Positions 6,958 to 14,542 of a stretch of DNA of 50,258 nucleotides are shown here, one piece after another (position 1 is the first letter of the stretch; every line of letters starts with the position of its first letter). The DNA lies in the NCBI GenBank assembly GCA_947626945.1, contig CANQUC010000015.1, positions 1 through 50,258 of the forward strand, written 5' to 3'. Source of the stretch: an uncultured Lachnospiraceae bacterium (GTDB taxonomy: Bacteria; Bacillota; Clostridia; Lachnospirales; Lachnospiraceae). The notes below the pieces were generated by a model that saw nothing but the letters and a program-made list of their open reading frames with translations, had not been told where the DNA came from and made no database searches. The translations under genes and the position numbers were made by a program.

Positions 6958-9900
6958 CTACAGAGGCTGGAAAAACTGCTGCGCCACACAGGACTCCCGC
7001 ACATAAGCCTCCGCCAGCTCTTCCTGCTGTTTGCGGTCCCGGGCGCCAAGCAGCTGCTCCATTTTTTCAAAGCGGTCTTTGCCGGCCGCCGGACGGCCCC
7101 ATCCTTCCATGACACCGCTTGCGGCTACCCATTCCCGCTGGGGAGTCTGCTCTGTAATATAATACTGGAGCCTGTCTCCGGCAAAAAGCAGCAGCTCTTT
7201 TACAAAAATCCCGCCAAAGCTCTGTTCCATTTCTTCCGTACCGAAATGATCCGTCTGATCCTGTCCCTGGATCCGGTAGTGCAAATATACCCGATGGGAC
7301 GGATCCGTTTTATATTCCAGGCAGGACTGTTCCAAAAACAGGCGGCCTTTGCTAAGCGCCTCCGGAAGCCTGCTGTAAAAAGCAAAATACCGGCCGTCAC
7401 AGATCAGCTCATCCAGGATCCGGCTGCCCAGGTCTTCCTCTCCCTCCAGCAGGGAGGCATCCTGAGATACTCCGTACAGCCATCCGATCCGGCAGGTCTC
7501 ATTGAGGAGTTCTCCCCGGACAAGCTCCTTTCGGATCCACTGGTAAACCCGGCTGTCGATCTGCAGATCCCGCCGGACCGCTTCTCCCGCGAAGTAGGTC
7601 AGGAACCCGAGAACCAGGTTTTCCCTGCCCTTTGCCCGGTAATAGCTTTCAAATATATCAAAGAGCCGGTCCGGAATGAATTTGGTGATCAGCGCTCTGG
7701 CGATCAGCTTCTTTTCCACCTGATAAGTATCCAGGCCAAACTGCTGCCCGGCCTGCCACAGACACTGCAGCTCAGCCGTGCCGCCGTCCATGTGTTCCAG
7801 CAGGTACGTCAGCATGATCTCGTCATATTTTCCCCGGAAGAACACTTCCCGGCACACAGCCACAAGGTTTTCGTCCCAGGTAAATTCTTTCTGGCAGATC
7901 ATATGGCTGCACATCCGGATCAAAGGCTTATAGGGAATCCGTTCACAGCCGTAGGTGCTGATGTAGGCAAAGGCCTCCTCATAATGTCCCAGCAAAAGGA
8001 GCAGTTCCGTATTCCGGCTGCGTTTTCGGGCCGGCAGCTCCTGCACCGTTACATGCTGCAGACACCATTCAATGGCGTCATGATCGTAGACCTGATAAAA
8101 ATGATCCAGCATCTGCTGCCACAGCTCCATGCGGTAGGAAAGGGAAAACTGATTTTCCGCCGTGATCCGGGCCAGCGTCACCTGCCATCCGGGGTCCTTT
8201 CCCTCCGTCAGTTTCCGGCACTGCTCAAGCACAATTCCCGGATGAGCCGGACAATACCTGCCGCACAGCTCCAGCAGCTCCTGCCGGTCAAACCACCGTT
8301 CAAAACGGGAATCCTTTTCCACCCACTGCCTGCCGCCTGCCGCGTCCTGGAAAAAAACACAGGCGTCGCCGGTATAAATGGGTATGATGGCCTCGCCGCC
8401 GCTGACCGCCACCGTGATTTCCTCCTTCAGGGACGGCTCCCGCACCACCACTGAAGTAAACTGGCGGGGAATGGAACGGATCCGGTAGGAGAAAATAAAA
8501 TCCGCGACGTGATAGGCATTTTTCTGACTGATATACTGCCTGCTGACCATTTCCTGATAAAGGCAGATCAGATGGGCGTTTACCCGGCCCTTTTCCAGCT
8601 GCCGCAGCACAAAATCTATCATATCCTGACGGTATGTATCGTACAGATCCGGATACTGCTTCCGGTATTTGGTCAGATTGGCAAACAGATACGCTTTCTT
8701 TTGATAGTCCAGATCCTGATTGTACTGAAAATACATCAGCACCGCCTCAGGGAGGGGGCTGTCCATGGACTCCCGCATGGAATACAGATAGTAGTCGTAC
8801 AGGCGGGTGATCCGCAGATTTGCCTGCACTCCTTTTTCATACCATTTGAAATATTCGTCGCCAATCTTATTGCCCTTGATCAGAAGCGTACATATGGCAT
8901 GAATACATCCGGTATCCGGATTGGCCTGATAACACTGTTCCAAAAGAGAATACATGGTAACGGAAAAGCTTTTGTAGCGCAGAGCCAGCTTTGTAACCCG
9001 CTCCATCAGCTCCCGGTTCAGCAGATGATACCGGTTGGCAAAGGTAAGCACCTGCACCTCATAATCGGACAGGCTTCCTACCAGTCCGGGATTTTGCCGG
9101 TAAAGCATACAGGCCTCAATGTATAGTATAGGCGTGCGGACGCCCTGATTGTGCAGCTGTTCCATCATCTGGCAGCGCCGGCGGTCGTCGGTCAGAAGCT
9201 CCCTGTCCACCATCTGCAGCACCCACAGCAGAATTCCGCTTCCCGGATGCCGCCCGTAAAGGATCCGCACCCGCTGGCATACCTGCTCCAGAAAAGTATG
9301 GGAGCGTCGCAGGCAGGCACAGAGATACAAATAGTATCCGTACACCTCTGCATTTCTCTGAAGGTCGTAATGGGACTCCGCAAATTCATCCAGCATTTTT
9401 TTGGAACCCCGCTGGTCTCCCTGGAGGATCGCCACATGGATCAGACCCAGTTTATAAAATCTTCTGTATTTTCCTTTTCCGGAAAGAGCCTCCAGAAGCT
9501 CTTTCGTCCTTTTTGCCCACTGATCCAGCGGCAGAGCCATGCTGCGAAACTTCAGATACAGGCGGAACAGCTCCACGGTATTTTTCTTTTGTTCTCTGCG
9601 CTCATAATCAATGTTATTCTGGGCGTAAAACTTTTTCAGCTGGGATTTCAGAGGCGGCGTCTCCTGGGGCTCCCGGTACTGGCCCAGACTTTTTAAAAAG
9701 GCAACCATGGCCTGATAATTGACGCCGTTTTTCACCAGTCCCTGATAGCGGAGGACGATAGAGTCCGGTTCCCCCATCAGGGTATTGCAGAAACGAGGAT
9801 GGGAAAAAGCCTGATAAGCGGCATCCAGGTCTGTCTGCGCAAGGCTGAGAAACGCCGACAGATTTTTCAGCTTGCCCTCCGGCGTAGTGATATAGGAGGG

Positions 9901-10236
9901 CTGCGCCGTGACGGCAAAAGGAAGCCGGTATTCCCCGGCGTCAGACACAATCAGGAACAGACCCTTAACCGTGTCTCCCATTTCCATGCCCGTGCTGTCA
10001 AACAGGTAACTGATTTCCGCCTGCCTGCCCTGAAACCGGCTGCCCGACCTGCACTGCATTCTCCAGTGGGTGGTATAGATCCGGCCTTTTACTTTCCGCC
10101 CCCGGTTTTCAAAGATCCGAAAGCTGCCTTCCTGCACGGCGCCGGGCTCCATACAGAAAGCAATACTTTCCTCAGAAAGAAACAGCGAAGCTTCTTCAAA
10201 TGTATCATTTTCTTCTGACAGTGGTTTGCCATTCAT
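6958..10236 (-). CDS. Very large alpha-solenoid protein (DUF5717-type)
   Basis: A 1,092-residue protein that I take, from memory, to be the DUF5717 family of Lachnospiraceae; its function is unknown. Residues about 20-125 look like an Ig-type beta-sandwich (GSFRIFENRG, KGRIYTTHW, GDTVKGLFLIVSDAGEYRLP). Most of the rest is helical, with repeated tyrosine- and leucine-rich helix pairs typical of TPR-like solenoids. There is a short beta insert near the middle (EITVAVSGGEAIIPIY) and another before the C-terminus (HRVYLHYRIQG). No signal peptide or membrane helix is seen. The ATG at 10236 has GAGGTG upstream; a TTG 18 codons earlier keeps the frame open but lacks a ribosome site. It is the first gene of a three-gene run with a strong promoter at 10315-10343. 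A scaffold or chaperone-like role is possible but unproven. Confidence 0.8.
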   Translation of the reverse strand: MNGKPLSEENDTFEEASLFLSEESIAFCMEPGAVQEGSFRIFENRGRKVKGRIYTTHWRMQCRSGSRFQGRQAEISYLFDSTGMEMGDTVKGLFLIVSDAGEYRLPFAVTAQPSYITTPEGKLKNLSAFLSLAQTDLDAAYQAFSHPRFCNTLMGEPDSIVLRYQGLVKNGVNYQAMVAFLKSLGQYREPQETPPLKSQLKKFYAQNNIDYERREQKKNTVELFRLYLKFRSMALPLDQWAKRTKELLEALSGKGKYRRFYKLGLIHVAILQGDQRGSKKMLDEFAESHYDLQRNAEVYGYYLYLCACLRRSHTFLEQVCQRVRILYGRHPGSGILLWVLQMVDRELLTDDRRRCQMMEQLHNQGVRTPILYIEACMLYRQNPGLVGSLSDYEVQVLTFANRYHLLNRELMERVTKLALRYKSFSVTMYSLLEQCYQANPDTGCIHAICTLLIKGNKIGDEYFKWYEKGVQANLRITRLYDYYLYSMRESMDSPLPEAVLMYFQYNQDLDYQKKAYLFANLTKYRKQYPDLYDTYRQDMIDFVLRQLEKGRVNAHLICLYQEMVSRQYISQKNAYHVADFIFSYRIRSIPRQFTSVVVREPSLKEEITVAVSGGEAIIPIYTGDACVFFQDAAGGRQWVEKDSRFERWFDRQELLELCGRYCPAHPGIVLEQCRKLTEGKDPGWQVTLARITAENQFSLSYRMELWQQMLDHFYQVYDHDAIEWCLQHVTVQELPARKRSRNTELLLLLGHYEEAFAYISTYGCERIPYKPLIRMCSHMICQKEFTWDENLVAVCREVFFRGKYDEIMLTYLLEHMDGGTAELQCLWQAGQQFGLDTYQVEKKLIARALITKFIPDRLFDIFESYYRAKGRENLVLGFLTYFAGEAVRRDLQIDSRVYQWIRKELVRGELLNETCRIGWLYGVSQDASLLEGEEDLGSRILDELICDGRYFAFYSRLPEALSKGRLFLEQSCLEYKTDPSHRVYLHYRIQGQDQTDHFGTEEMEQSFGGIFVKELLLFAGDRLQYYITEQTPQREWVAASGVMEGWGRPAAGKDRFEKMEQLLGARDRKQQEELAEAYVRESCVAQQFFQPL

Positions 10237-10283
10237 GGGGATCCCTGCACCTCTTTTGTTTTCCAGGCGTTGTTTCCATAGCC

Positions 10284-10312
10284 TTGTCAAGTTTCTGTTT
10301 CTCAGTTATAAT
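10284..10312 (+). promoter_or_regulatory. Promoter of the aminotransferase gene
   Basis: TTGTCA at 10284-10289, a 17-base spacer and TATAAT at 10307-10312. The start codon follows at 10392. It overlaps the divergent promoter at 10315-10343, so the two start regions interlock. Confidence 0.75.
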
Positions 10313-10314
10313 AG

Positions 10315-10343
10315 ATTATAAACTATTTTTGGTCATGTTGCAA
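10315..10343 (-). promoter_or_regulatory. Promoter of the DUF5717/DUF5716/TPR operon
   Basis: On the minus strand TTGCAA (10343-10338), a 17-base spacer and TATAAT (10320-10315), about 80 bases upstream of the ATG at 10236. Its -10 box is two bases from the -10 box of the divergent aminotransferase promoter. Confidence 0.78.
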
Positions 10344-10391
10344 ATAGATTGGCAGAAACAGCCAAAAGATTTTAAAGGAAATGAGAACCCT

Positions 10392-11483
10392 ATGACAAAC
10401 AAGCCATCCGTCTTCCACGGAAGTGATGTGGAAGTCATTGCATCTATGTACGGAATCCCGGTACAGCAGATCACCGCCTTTGGATCTAATGTAAATCCCC
10501 TGGGCATCTCCCCCCTGATGGAGGAAGCGCTGAAAAACAATGTAAGGGCCGTCACCTCCTATCCGGACCGGAACTATCAGAAGCTGCGGTCCGCCATTGC
10601 CCATTATACGGGGACAAACCCCCGGCAGGTACTGCCGGGCAACGGCTCCACGGAGCTGATCTCCCTGGCAATGAAAGTGACCGGGCCCGGCCGGGCCTGT
10701 ATCCTTGCCCCCACCTATGGGGAGTACCGCAGAGAGATTTCCCTGGCAGGCGGCAGCTGCTGCTTTTTTCCACTGAAAGAAGAAACCGGCTTTGCCGTAG
10801 ACCCGGAGCAGCTGGAATCTTTCCTGAAAGAATCCGGATCGGATCTGCTGGTGCTGTGCAATCCGAACAATCCCACGGGAACCATGCTGGACAATCAGAC
10901 CCTTGACCGGATCCTGTCCTTTTGCAGATCACAGGGAATCTTTGTGACGGCAGATGAAACATATATGGAATTTACCGGCACCCAGGGCGCCGTCCCGCTG
11001 CTGTCCCGGTTTGACAACCTGCTGATCCTGCGGGGCACCTCCAAATTTTTTGCCTGTCCAGGCCTGCGCCTTGGCTATGCCCTCTCCGGCAATGAAAAGC
11101 TCCTTGGTCAGATGGCTGCGCTGCAGGATCCCTGGAGCGTCAGCGTTCCGGCTTCCATTGCCGGTGAGGTCATGTTTACCGACAGGACTTACATTGAAAA
11201 CACCAAAGAGTTCATTGCCGGACAGCGGCGCCGGATCGTAAGCCGTCTTGAGCAGATCCGGTCTTTGAGGCTGTTTTCGCCTGCCGCCAACTTTCTCTTA
11301 GTGAAGATTTTGGATCCCTCCAAAACCGCTCACGACTTTTTTGAGTTTTCCATCCGGCAGGGACTGATGATCCGGGACTGCTCGGATTTTGAGGGACTTG
11401 GCCCCGCCTTTTTCAGGTTCTGCTTTTTAGACCGGCAGAGCAATGACCGGCTGCTTGACTGTATCGAAAGCTTTTTTCAGTAA
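10392..11483 (+). CDS. PLP-dependent class I/II aminotransferase (HisC/CobD-like)
   Basis: A 363-residue fold-type I PLP enzyme close to histidinol-phosphate aminotransferase and threonine-phosphate decarboxylase (CobD). Visible PLP signatures are CNPNNPTG (155-162), D188 in TADETYMEF, the cofactor lysine K218 in RGTSKFF, and R226 in GLRLGY. The N-terminus (FHGSDVEVIASMYGI, then GSNVNPLG) resembles CobD-type proteins more than classical HisC. No cobalamin genes are nearby and hisA (14543-15313) is separate, so the substrate stays open. The ATG at 10392 follows AAAGGAAATGAG; the frame is open further upstream, but that would cross the promoter. It is transcribed alone from 10284-10312 and ends in a shared terminator. 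Confidence 0.85.
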   Translation: MTNKPSVFHGSDVEVIASMYGIPVQQITAFGSNVNPLGISPLMEEALKNNVRAVTSYPDRNYQKLRSAIAHYTGTNPRQVLPGNGSTELISLAMKVTGPGRACILAPTYGEYRREISLAGGSCCFFPLKEETGFAVDPEQLESFLKESGSDLLVLCNPNNPTGTMLDNQTLDRILSFCRSQGIFVTADETYMEFTGTQGAVPLLSRFDNLLILRGTSKFFACPGLRLGYALSGNEKLLGQMAALQDPWSVSVPASIAGEVMFTDRTYIENTKEFIAGQRRRIVSRLEQIRSLRLFSPAANFLLVKILDPSKTAHDFFEFSIRQGLMIRDCSDFEGLGPAFFRFCFLDRQSNDRLLDCIESFFQ

Positions 11484-11489
11484 CGGCCC

Positions 11490-11534
11490 AAAAAAGGCTG
11501 TCTGCAAAACCAGCGCTTTGCAGACAGCCTTTTT
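11490..11534. terminator. Two-way terminator between the aminotransferase and the feo operon
   Basis: AAAAAAGGCTGTCTGCAAA (11490-11508) and TTTGCAGACAGCCTTTTT (11517-11534) form a long stem with an 8-base loop. The A run on one side and the T run on the other let it work in both directions. The genes on both sides converge on it. Confidence 0.9.
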
Positions 11535-11576
11535 CATTTTATAAGGTTTGGATTTCTTATAGGGGCACAGGCACGT

Positions 11577-11717
11577 TCAGTGACAGCCGTGCCCGCCGCA
11601 GTTTTTGCAGTCTCCTCCGCACTGGAGGGATTTGCCTTTCTTTTTGTCTCTGATCATACTGATGACCGCAAGCGCCACAAGGCCGCATACAGCCAACGCA
11701 ACAATGATCGTTCCCAT
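11577..11717 (-). CDS. FeoB-associated Cys-rich membrane microprotein
   Basis: A 46-residue protein found after feoB in many Firmicutes. One N-terminal membrane helix (about residues 3-22, IIVALAVCGLVALAVIS) is followed by a basic stretch (RDKKKGK) and a metal-binding tail with C33, C37, C40 and C45 plus two histidines (CGGDCKNCGGHGCH). The tail could bind iron or other metal at the membrane. A GGAGG site lies just before the ATG at 11717. It begins 21 bases after the end of feoB and is the last gene of the iron operon. Its exact role in Feo transport is not known. Confidence 0.88.
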   Translation of the reverse strand: MGTIIVALAVCGLVALAVISMIRDKKKGKSLQCGGDCKNCGGHGCH

Positions 11718-11738
11718 TTTCAGCCTCCTTTTGCGCGT

Positions 11739-13883
11739 TTACGCCGCTTTTTTCAGTTTCACTCTCAAAGTGTCGCTTTGTCGATAGGGTCTGAACAGCA
11801 GATAAAGGAATCCGGCCACCAGAAGAATGGCCGCTGCCGTTCCCACGCCAAATCCGCCGCCGGTAAACAGCATGCCCAGCTGGTAAATGCACAGGGACAC
11901 CACATAAGCAAGCAGGCACTGATATCCAATGGCAAACCAGAACCATTTGGCGTTGTTCATTTCCCGTTTAATGGCTCCCATTGCCGCGAAGCAGGGCGCG
12001 CACAGCAGGTTGAACACCAGGAAAGAGTAGGCTGCCAGAGAGGTCATGCTGCCTGCCAGCGTTCCCCAGTACTCCACGCCGTCCTCGGCCACCTCGGCAA
12101 AGCCAAAGAGAATTCCAAAGGTTCCTACCACATTTTCTTTTGCCACCAGACCGGTTACTGCCGCCACCGCGGACTTCCAGTCGCCCCAGCCAAGAGGGGT
12201 AAAAATCCAGGCGATTCCTCTGCCTATGGCCGCCAGAATGCTGTGATCAATCTCCATCTCTTCCAGCATCCGGAATTTTCCGTCAACCCAGCCAAAGTAA
12301 GTGGTAAACCACACTACAATGGTGGAAAGCAAAATGATGGTGCCTGCTTTTTTGATAAAGGACCAGCCCCGCTCCCACATGCTTCGAAGCACGTTTCCCG
12401 CTGTGGGCCAGTGATATGCGGGAAGCTCCATGACAAAGGGCGCCGGGTCTCCCGCAAACATCTTTGTCTTTTTCAAAATAATGCCGGAGCAGATAATGGC
12501 CGCGATCCCTACAAAGTAGGCGCTTGGAGCCACCCACCACGCGCCGCCGAACAAAGCTCCCGCGATCAGGGCGATAATGGGAAGCTTGGCGCCGCAGGGA
12601 ATGAACGTGGTGGTCATAATGGTCATCTTCCGGTCTCTGTCATTTTCAATAGTACGGGAAGCCATCACGCCGGGCACGCCGCATCCGGTTCCGATCAGCA
12701 TCGGAATGAACGATTTTCCGGAAAGGCCGAATTTGCGGAAGATCCTGTCCATGATAAACGCCACGCGGGCCATATAGCCGCAGCTTTCCAGAAACGCAAG
12801 GAACAAAAACAGAACCAGCATCTGGGGCACAAAGCCAAGCACCGCTCCCACGCCGGCTACGATGCCGTCCAGGATCAGACCCTGAAGCCAGGCAGCGCAG
12901 TGCATACTGACCAGCGCCTTTTCAACAGCCGGCGGAATGATCTCTCCAAACAGCACGTCGTTGGTCCAGTCTGTTACAAAAGTGCCTACTGTGGTGACGG
13001 AAACGAAATAAACCACAAACATCACCGCCGCGAAAATGGGCAGCGCCGCCCATCTGTTCGTCACAACTTTGTCGATCTTGTCAGACGTGGTGAGCTTTTC
13101 TCCCTTTTTCCCCTTTGTACAGCATTCCCCGATGATCTTTGAAATATAAACATATCTTTCGTTGGTAATAATACTTTCCGTGTCGTCGTCAAAGCTTTTT
13201 TCCAGAAAATCGATCTGATCCTGTACGTCAGGGATCTGCTTCATCAGTTCCGGGATCTTGTCGTCTTTTTCCAAAAGCTTAATGGCAAAAAACCGCTTCT
13301 GGCTTTCCTCCACATCCGGGCCCAGCCTCATTTCCACGCTGGAAATGGCTTTCTCCACCTGATCCGCGAACTGGTGAACCGGTTCCGCCACGGCTTTTTT
13401 TGCCGCCGCCACTGCCATCTGGGCCGCCTTGTCGATCCCGGTGCCCTTCAGCGCGGATATTTCCACCGCCTGACAGCCCAGTTTTTTGCTCAGCTGATCA
13501 AGATGGATCTGATCATTGTTTTTCTTTACCACATCCATCATGTTCACTGCCATGACAACCGGAATGCCAAGCTCCATCAGCTGTGTGGTCAGATACAGAT
13601 TTCGTTCAATGTTGGTGCCGTCTACAATGTTCAGGATGGCGTCGGGCCGCTGGCTTACCAGATAGTTTCTTGCCACCACTTCCTCCAGCGTATAAGGAGA
13701 AAGAGAATAGATTCCCGGCAGATCCATGATGACTACATCCTTATTTCCTTTTAATTTTCCCTCTTTTTTCTCCACTGTAACGCCCGGCCAGTTTCCCACA
13801 AACTGATTGGAGCCTGTCAGAGCGTTAAACAACGTGGTCTTGCCGCTGTTTGGGTTTCCCGCAAGTGCAATTTTAATCGCCAT
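11739..13883 (-). CDS. feoB: Ferrous iron transporter FeoB
   Basis: A 714-residue ferrous iron permease with an N-terminal GTPase domain. The G1 motif GNPNSGKT is at residues 9-16, the switch region and G3 are in VIMDLPGIYSL, and the NKxD-like motif is NMMD. A helical spacer rich in K and E (about 150-270) leads to the polytopic membrane domain, with the Gate motif region PMLIGTGCGVPG and RTIENDRDRK. The length is normal. A GGAGG site precedes the ATG. An inverted repeat resembling a DtxR-type operator lies 28-41 bases upstream (13911-13924), between feoB and the FeoA gene. It is part of an operon with two FeoA-like genes upstream and the Cys-rich microprotein downstream. Confidence 0.96.
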   Translation of the reverse strand: MAIKIALAGNPNSGKTTLFNALTGSNQFVGNWPGVTVEKKEGKLKGNKDVVIMDLPGIYSLSPYTLEEVVARNYLVSQRPDAILNIVDGTNIERNLYLTTQLMELGIPVVMAVNMMDVVKKNNDQIHLDQLSKKLGCQAVEISALKGTGIDKAAQMAVAAAKKAVAEPVHQFADQVEKAISSVEMRLGPDVEESQKRFFAIKLLEKDDKIPELMKQIPDVQDQIDFLEKSFDDDTESIITNERYVYISKIIGECCTKGKKGEKLTTSDKIDKVVTNRWAALPIFAAVMFVVYFVSVTTVGTFVTDWTNDVLFGEIIPPAVEKALVSMHCAAWLQGLILDGIVAGVGAVLGFVPQMLVLFLFLAFLESCGYMARVAFIMDRIFRKFGLSGKSFIPMLIGTGCGVPGVMASRTIENDRDRKMTIMTTTFIPCGAKLPIIALIAGALFGGAWWVAPSAYFVGIAAIICSGIILKKTKMFAGDPAPFVMELPAYHWPTAGNVLRSMWERGWSFIKKAGTIILLSTIVVWFTTYFGWVDGKFRMLEEMEIDHSILAAIGRGIAWIFTPLGWGDWKSAVAAVTGLVAKENVVGTFGILFGFAEVAEDGVEYWGTLAGSMTSLAAYSFLVFNLLCAPCFAAMGAIKREMNNAKWFWFAIGYQCLLAYVVSLCIYQLGMLFTGGGFGVGTAAAILLVAGFLYLLFRPYRQSDTLRVKLKKAA

Positions 13884-13910
13884 AGTTTCCTCCCTTTTTC
13901 TGTCTTTGTA

Positions 13911-13924
13911 TTAGTTGTGACTAA
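13911..13924. promoter_or_regulatory. Candidate iron-regulator operator before feoB
   Basis: The perfect inverted repeat TTAGT-TGTG-ACTAA lies between feoA and feoB. It shares the TTAG/CTAA half-sites of DtxR/IdeR-type operators and of the cluster at 14465-14489. The regulator itself is not in the window. Confidence 0.55.
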
Positions 13925-13940
13925 CTTCCCGGCAAAAAAA

Positions 13941-14162
13941 TTACTCCACCTGGATCATTTCCGCGTCCGCTTTACGCAGGGACAGCTCATATCCTCTTAC
14001 CGTCACTTCCACAGGATCACCCAGAGGCGCCACTTTCCGCACAAACACCTCAATGCCCTTGGTGATCCCCATATCCATAATACGCCGCTTTACCGGCCCT
14101 GTCCCGGTCAGCTTTGCCACCTTTACGGTACTTCCGCAGGGCACTTCTCTCAATGTTTTCAT
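13941..14162 (-). CDS. feoA: FeoA family protein (next to feoB)
   Basis: A 73-residue SH3-like FeoA protein, the small cytoplasmic partner of FeoB. The family pattern is clear: TLREVPCGSTVKVAKLTG, then KRRIMDMGITKGIEV, then GDPVEVTVRGYELSLRKADAEMI. I chose the ATG at 14162 because AAGGAAG lies seven bases upstream; an in-frame upstream start would add a charged, unconserved stretch. It stands 57 bases before feoB, with an operator-like repeat in the gap, and 62 bases after a second FeoA-like gene. Confidence 0.92.
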   Translation of the reverse strand: MKTLREVPCGSTVKVAKLTGTGPVKRRIMDMGITKGIEVFVRKVAPLGDPVEVTVRGYELSLRKADAEMIQVE

Positions 14163-14224
14163 CCCCGTTCTTCCTTTCTCTTCTTTTTTACGCAAAATGC
14201 GCCGGCATCCGCCGTTTCCTCATG

Positions 14225-14434
14225 TCAGATCAAGATCTTGTTTGCCATATCCTTTCCGATGGCAACCCGGGAATCTTTCACATTGACAATCACATTTCCC
14301 TCCGTGGCGGAAACCACCGTTACCGTACTGCCGGTAACAAAACCGAGATTTTCCAGAAAACGCTTTGTTTCTTCTTTGCCGCCTACCCGCTTGATGACGG
14401 CGGGTTCTCCGGCTGTTGCCATAGTCAGGGGCAT
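14225..14434 (-). CDS. Second FeoA-domain protein
   Basis: A 69-residue protein with the FeoA fold: AVIKRVGGKEETKRFLENLGFVTG, then STVTVVSATEGNVIVNVKDSRVAIGKDMANKI. The VKDSRVAI strand corresponds to the conserved end of FeoA/DtxR SH3 domains. The start is the ATG at 14434: AAGGAGG lies inside the six codons of a longer frame that opens at 14452, so the shorter form is right. It is the first gene of the feo operon, immediately behind a consensus promoter with overlapping operator repeats. Two FeoA-type genes in one operon are known in Clostridia; how they divide the work is unclear. Confidence 0.88.
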   Translation of the reverse strand: MPLTMATAGEPAVIKRVGGKEETKRFLENLGFVTGSTVTVVSATEGNVIVNVKDSRVAIGKDMANKILI

Positions 14435-14464
14435 ACCGTCTTCCTCCTTCATGATTTGATCATT

Positions 14465-14496
14465 GTTAGTATACGCTAACTTTAGTTAGTTGTCAA
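14465..14496 (-). promoter_or_regulatory. feo operon promoter with overlapping DtxR-type operator repeats
   Basis: On the minus strand TTGACA (14496-14491), an 18-base spacer and TATACT (14473-14468). The spacer is filled by half-sites GTTAG (14465-14469), CTAAC (14476-14480) and GTTAG (14485-14489), which make two overlapping inverted repeats. A repressor bound there would cover both promoter boxes. The half-sites match DtxR/IdeR-type logic, which fits iron repression of feoAB. Confidence 0.72.
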
Positions 14497-14542
14497 TAAC
14501 CTTTTTCAAAAAAAAGGCGCCCCCATGATCACGGACTCCTTT

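Noticed and set aside
10200-10391. Longer N-terminus for the aminotransferase
   Set aside because: The extra 64 codons cross two promoters and the conserved start (HGSDVEVIASMYGI) lies only a few residues after the ATG at 10392.
11580-13142. A 520-residue plus-strand open frame
   Set aside because: It is the antisense shadow of feoB and the Cys-rich microprotein, whose motifs are certain.
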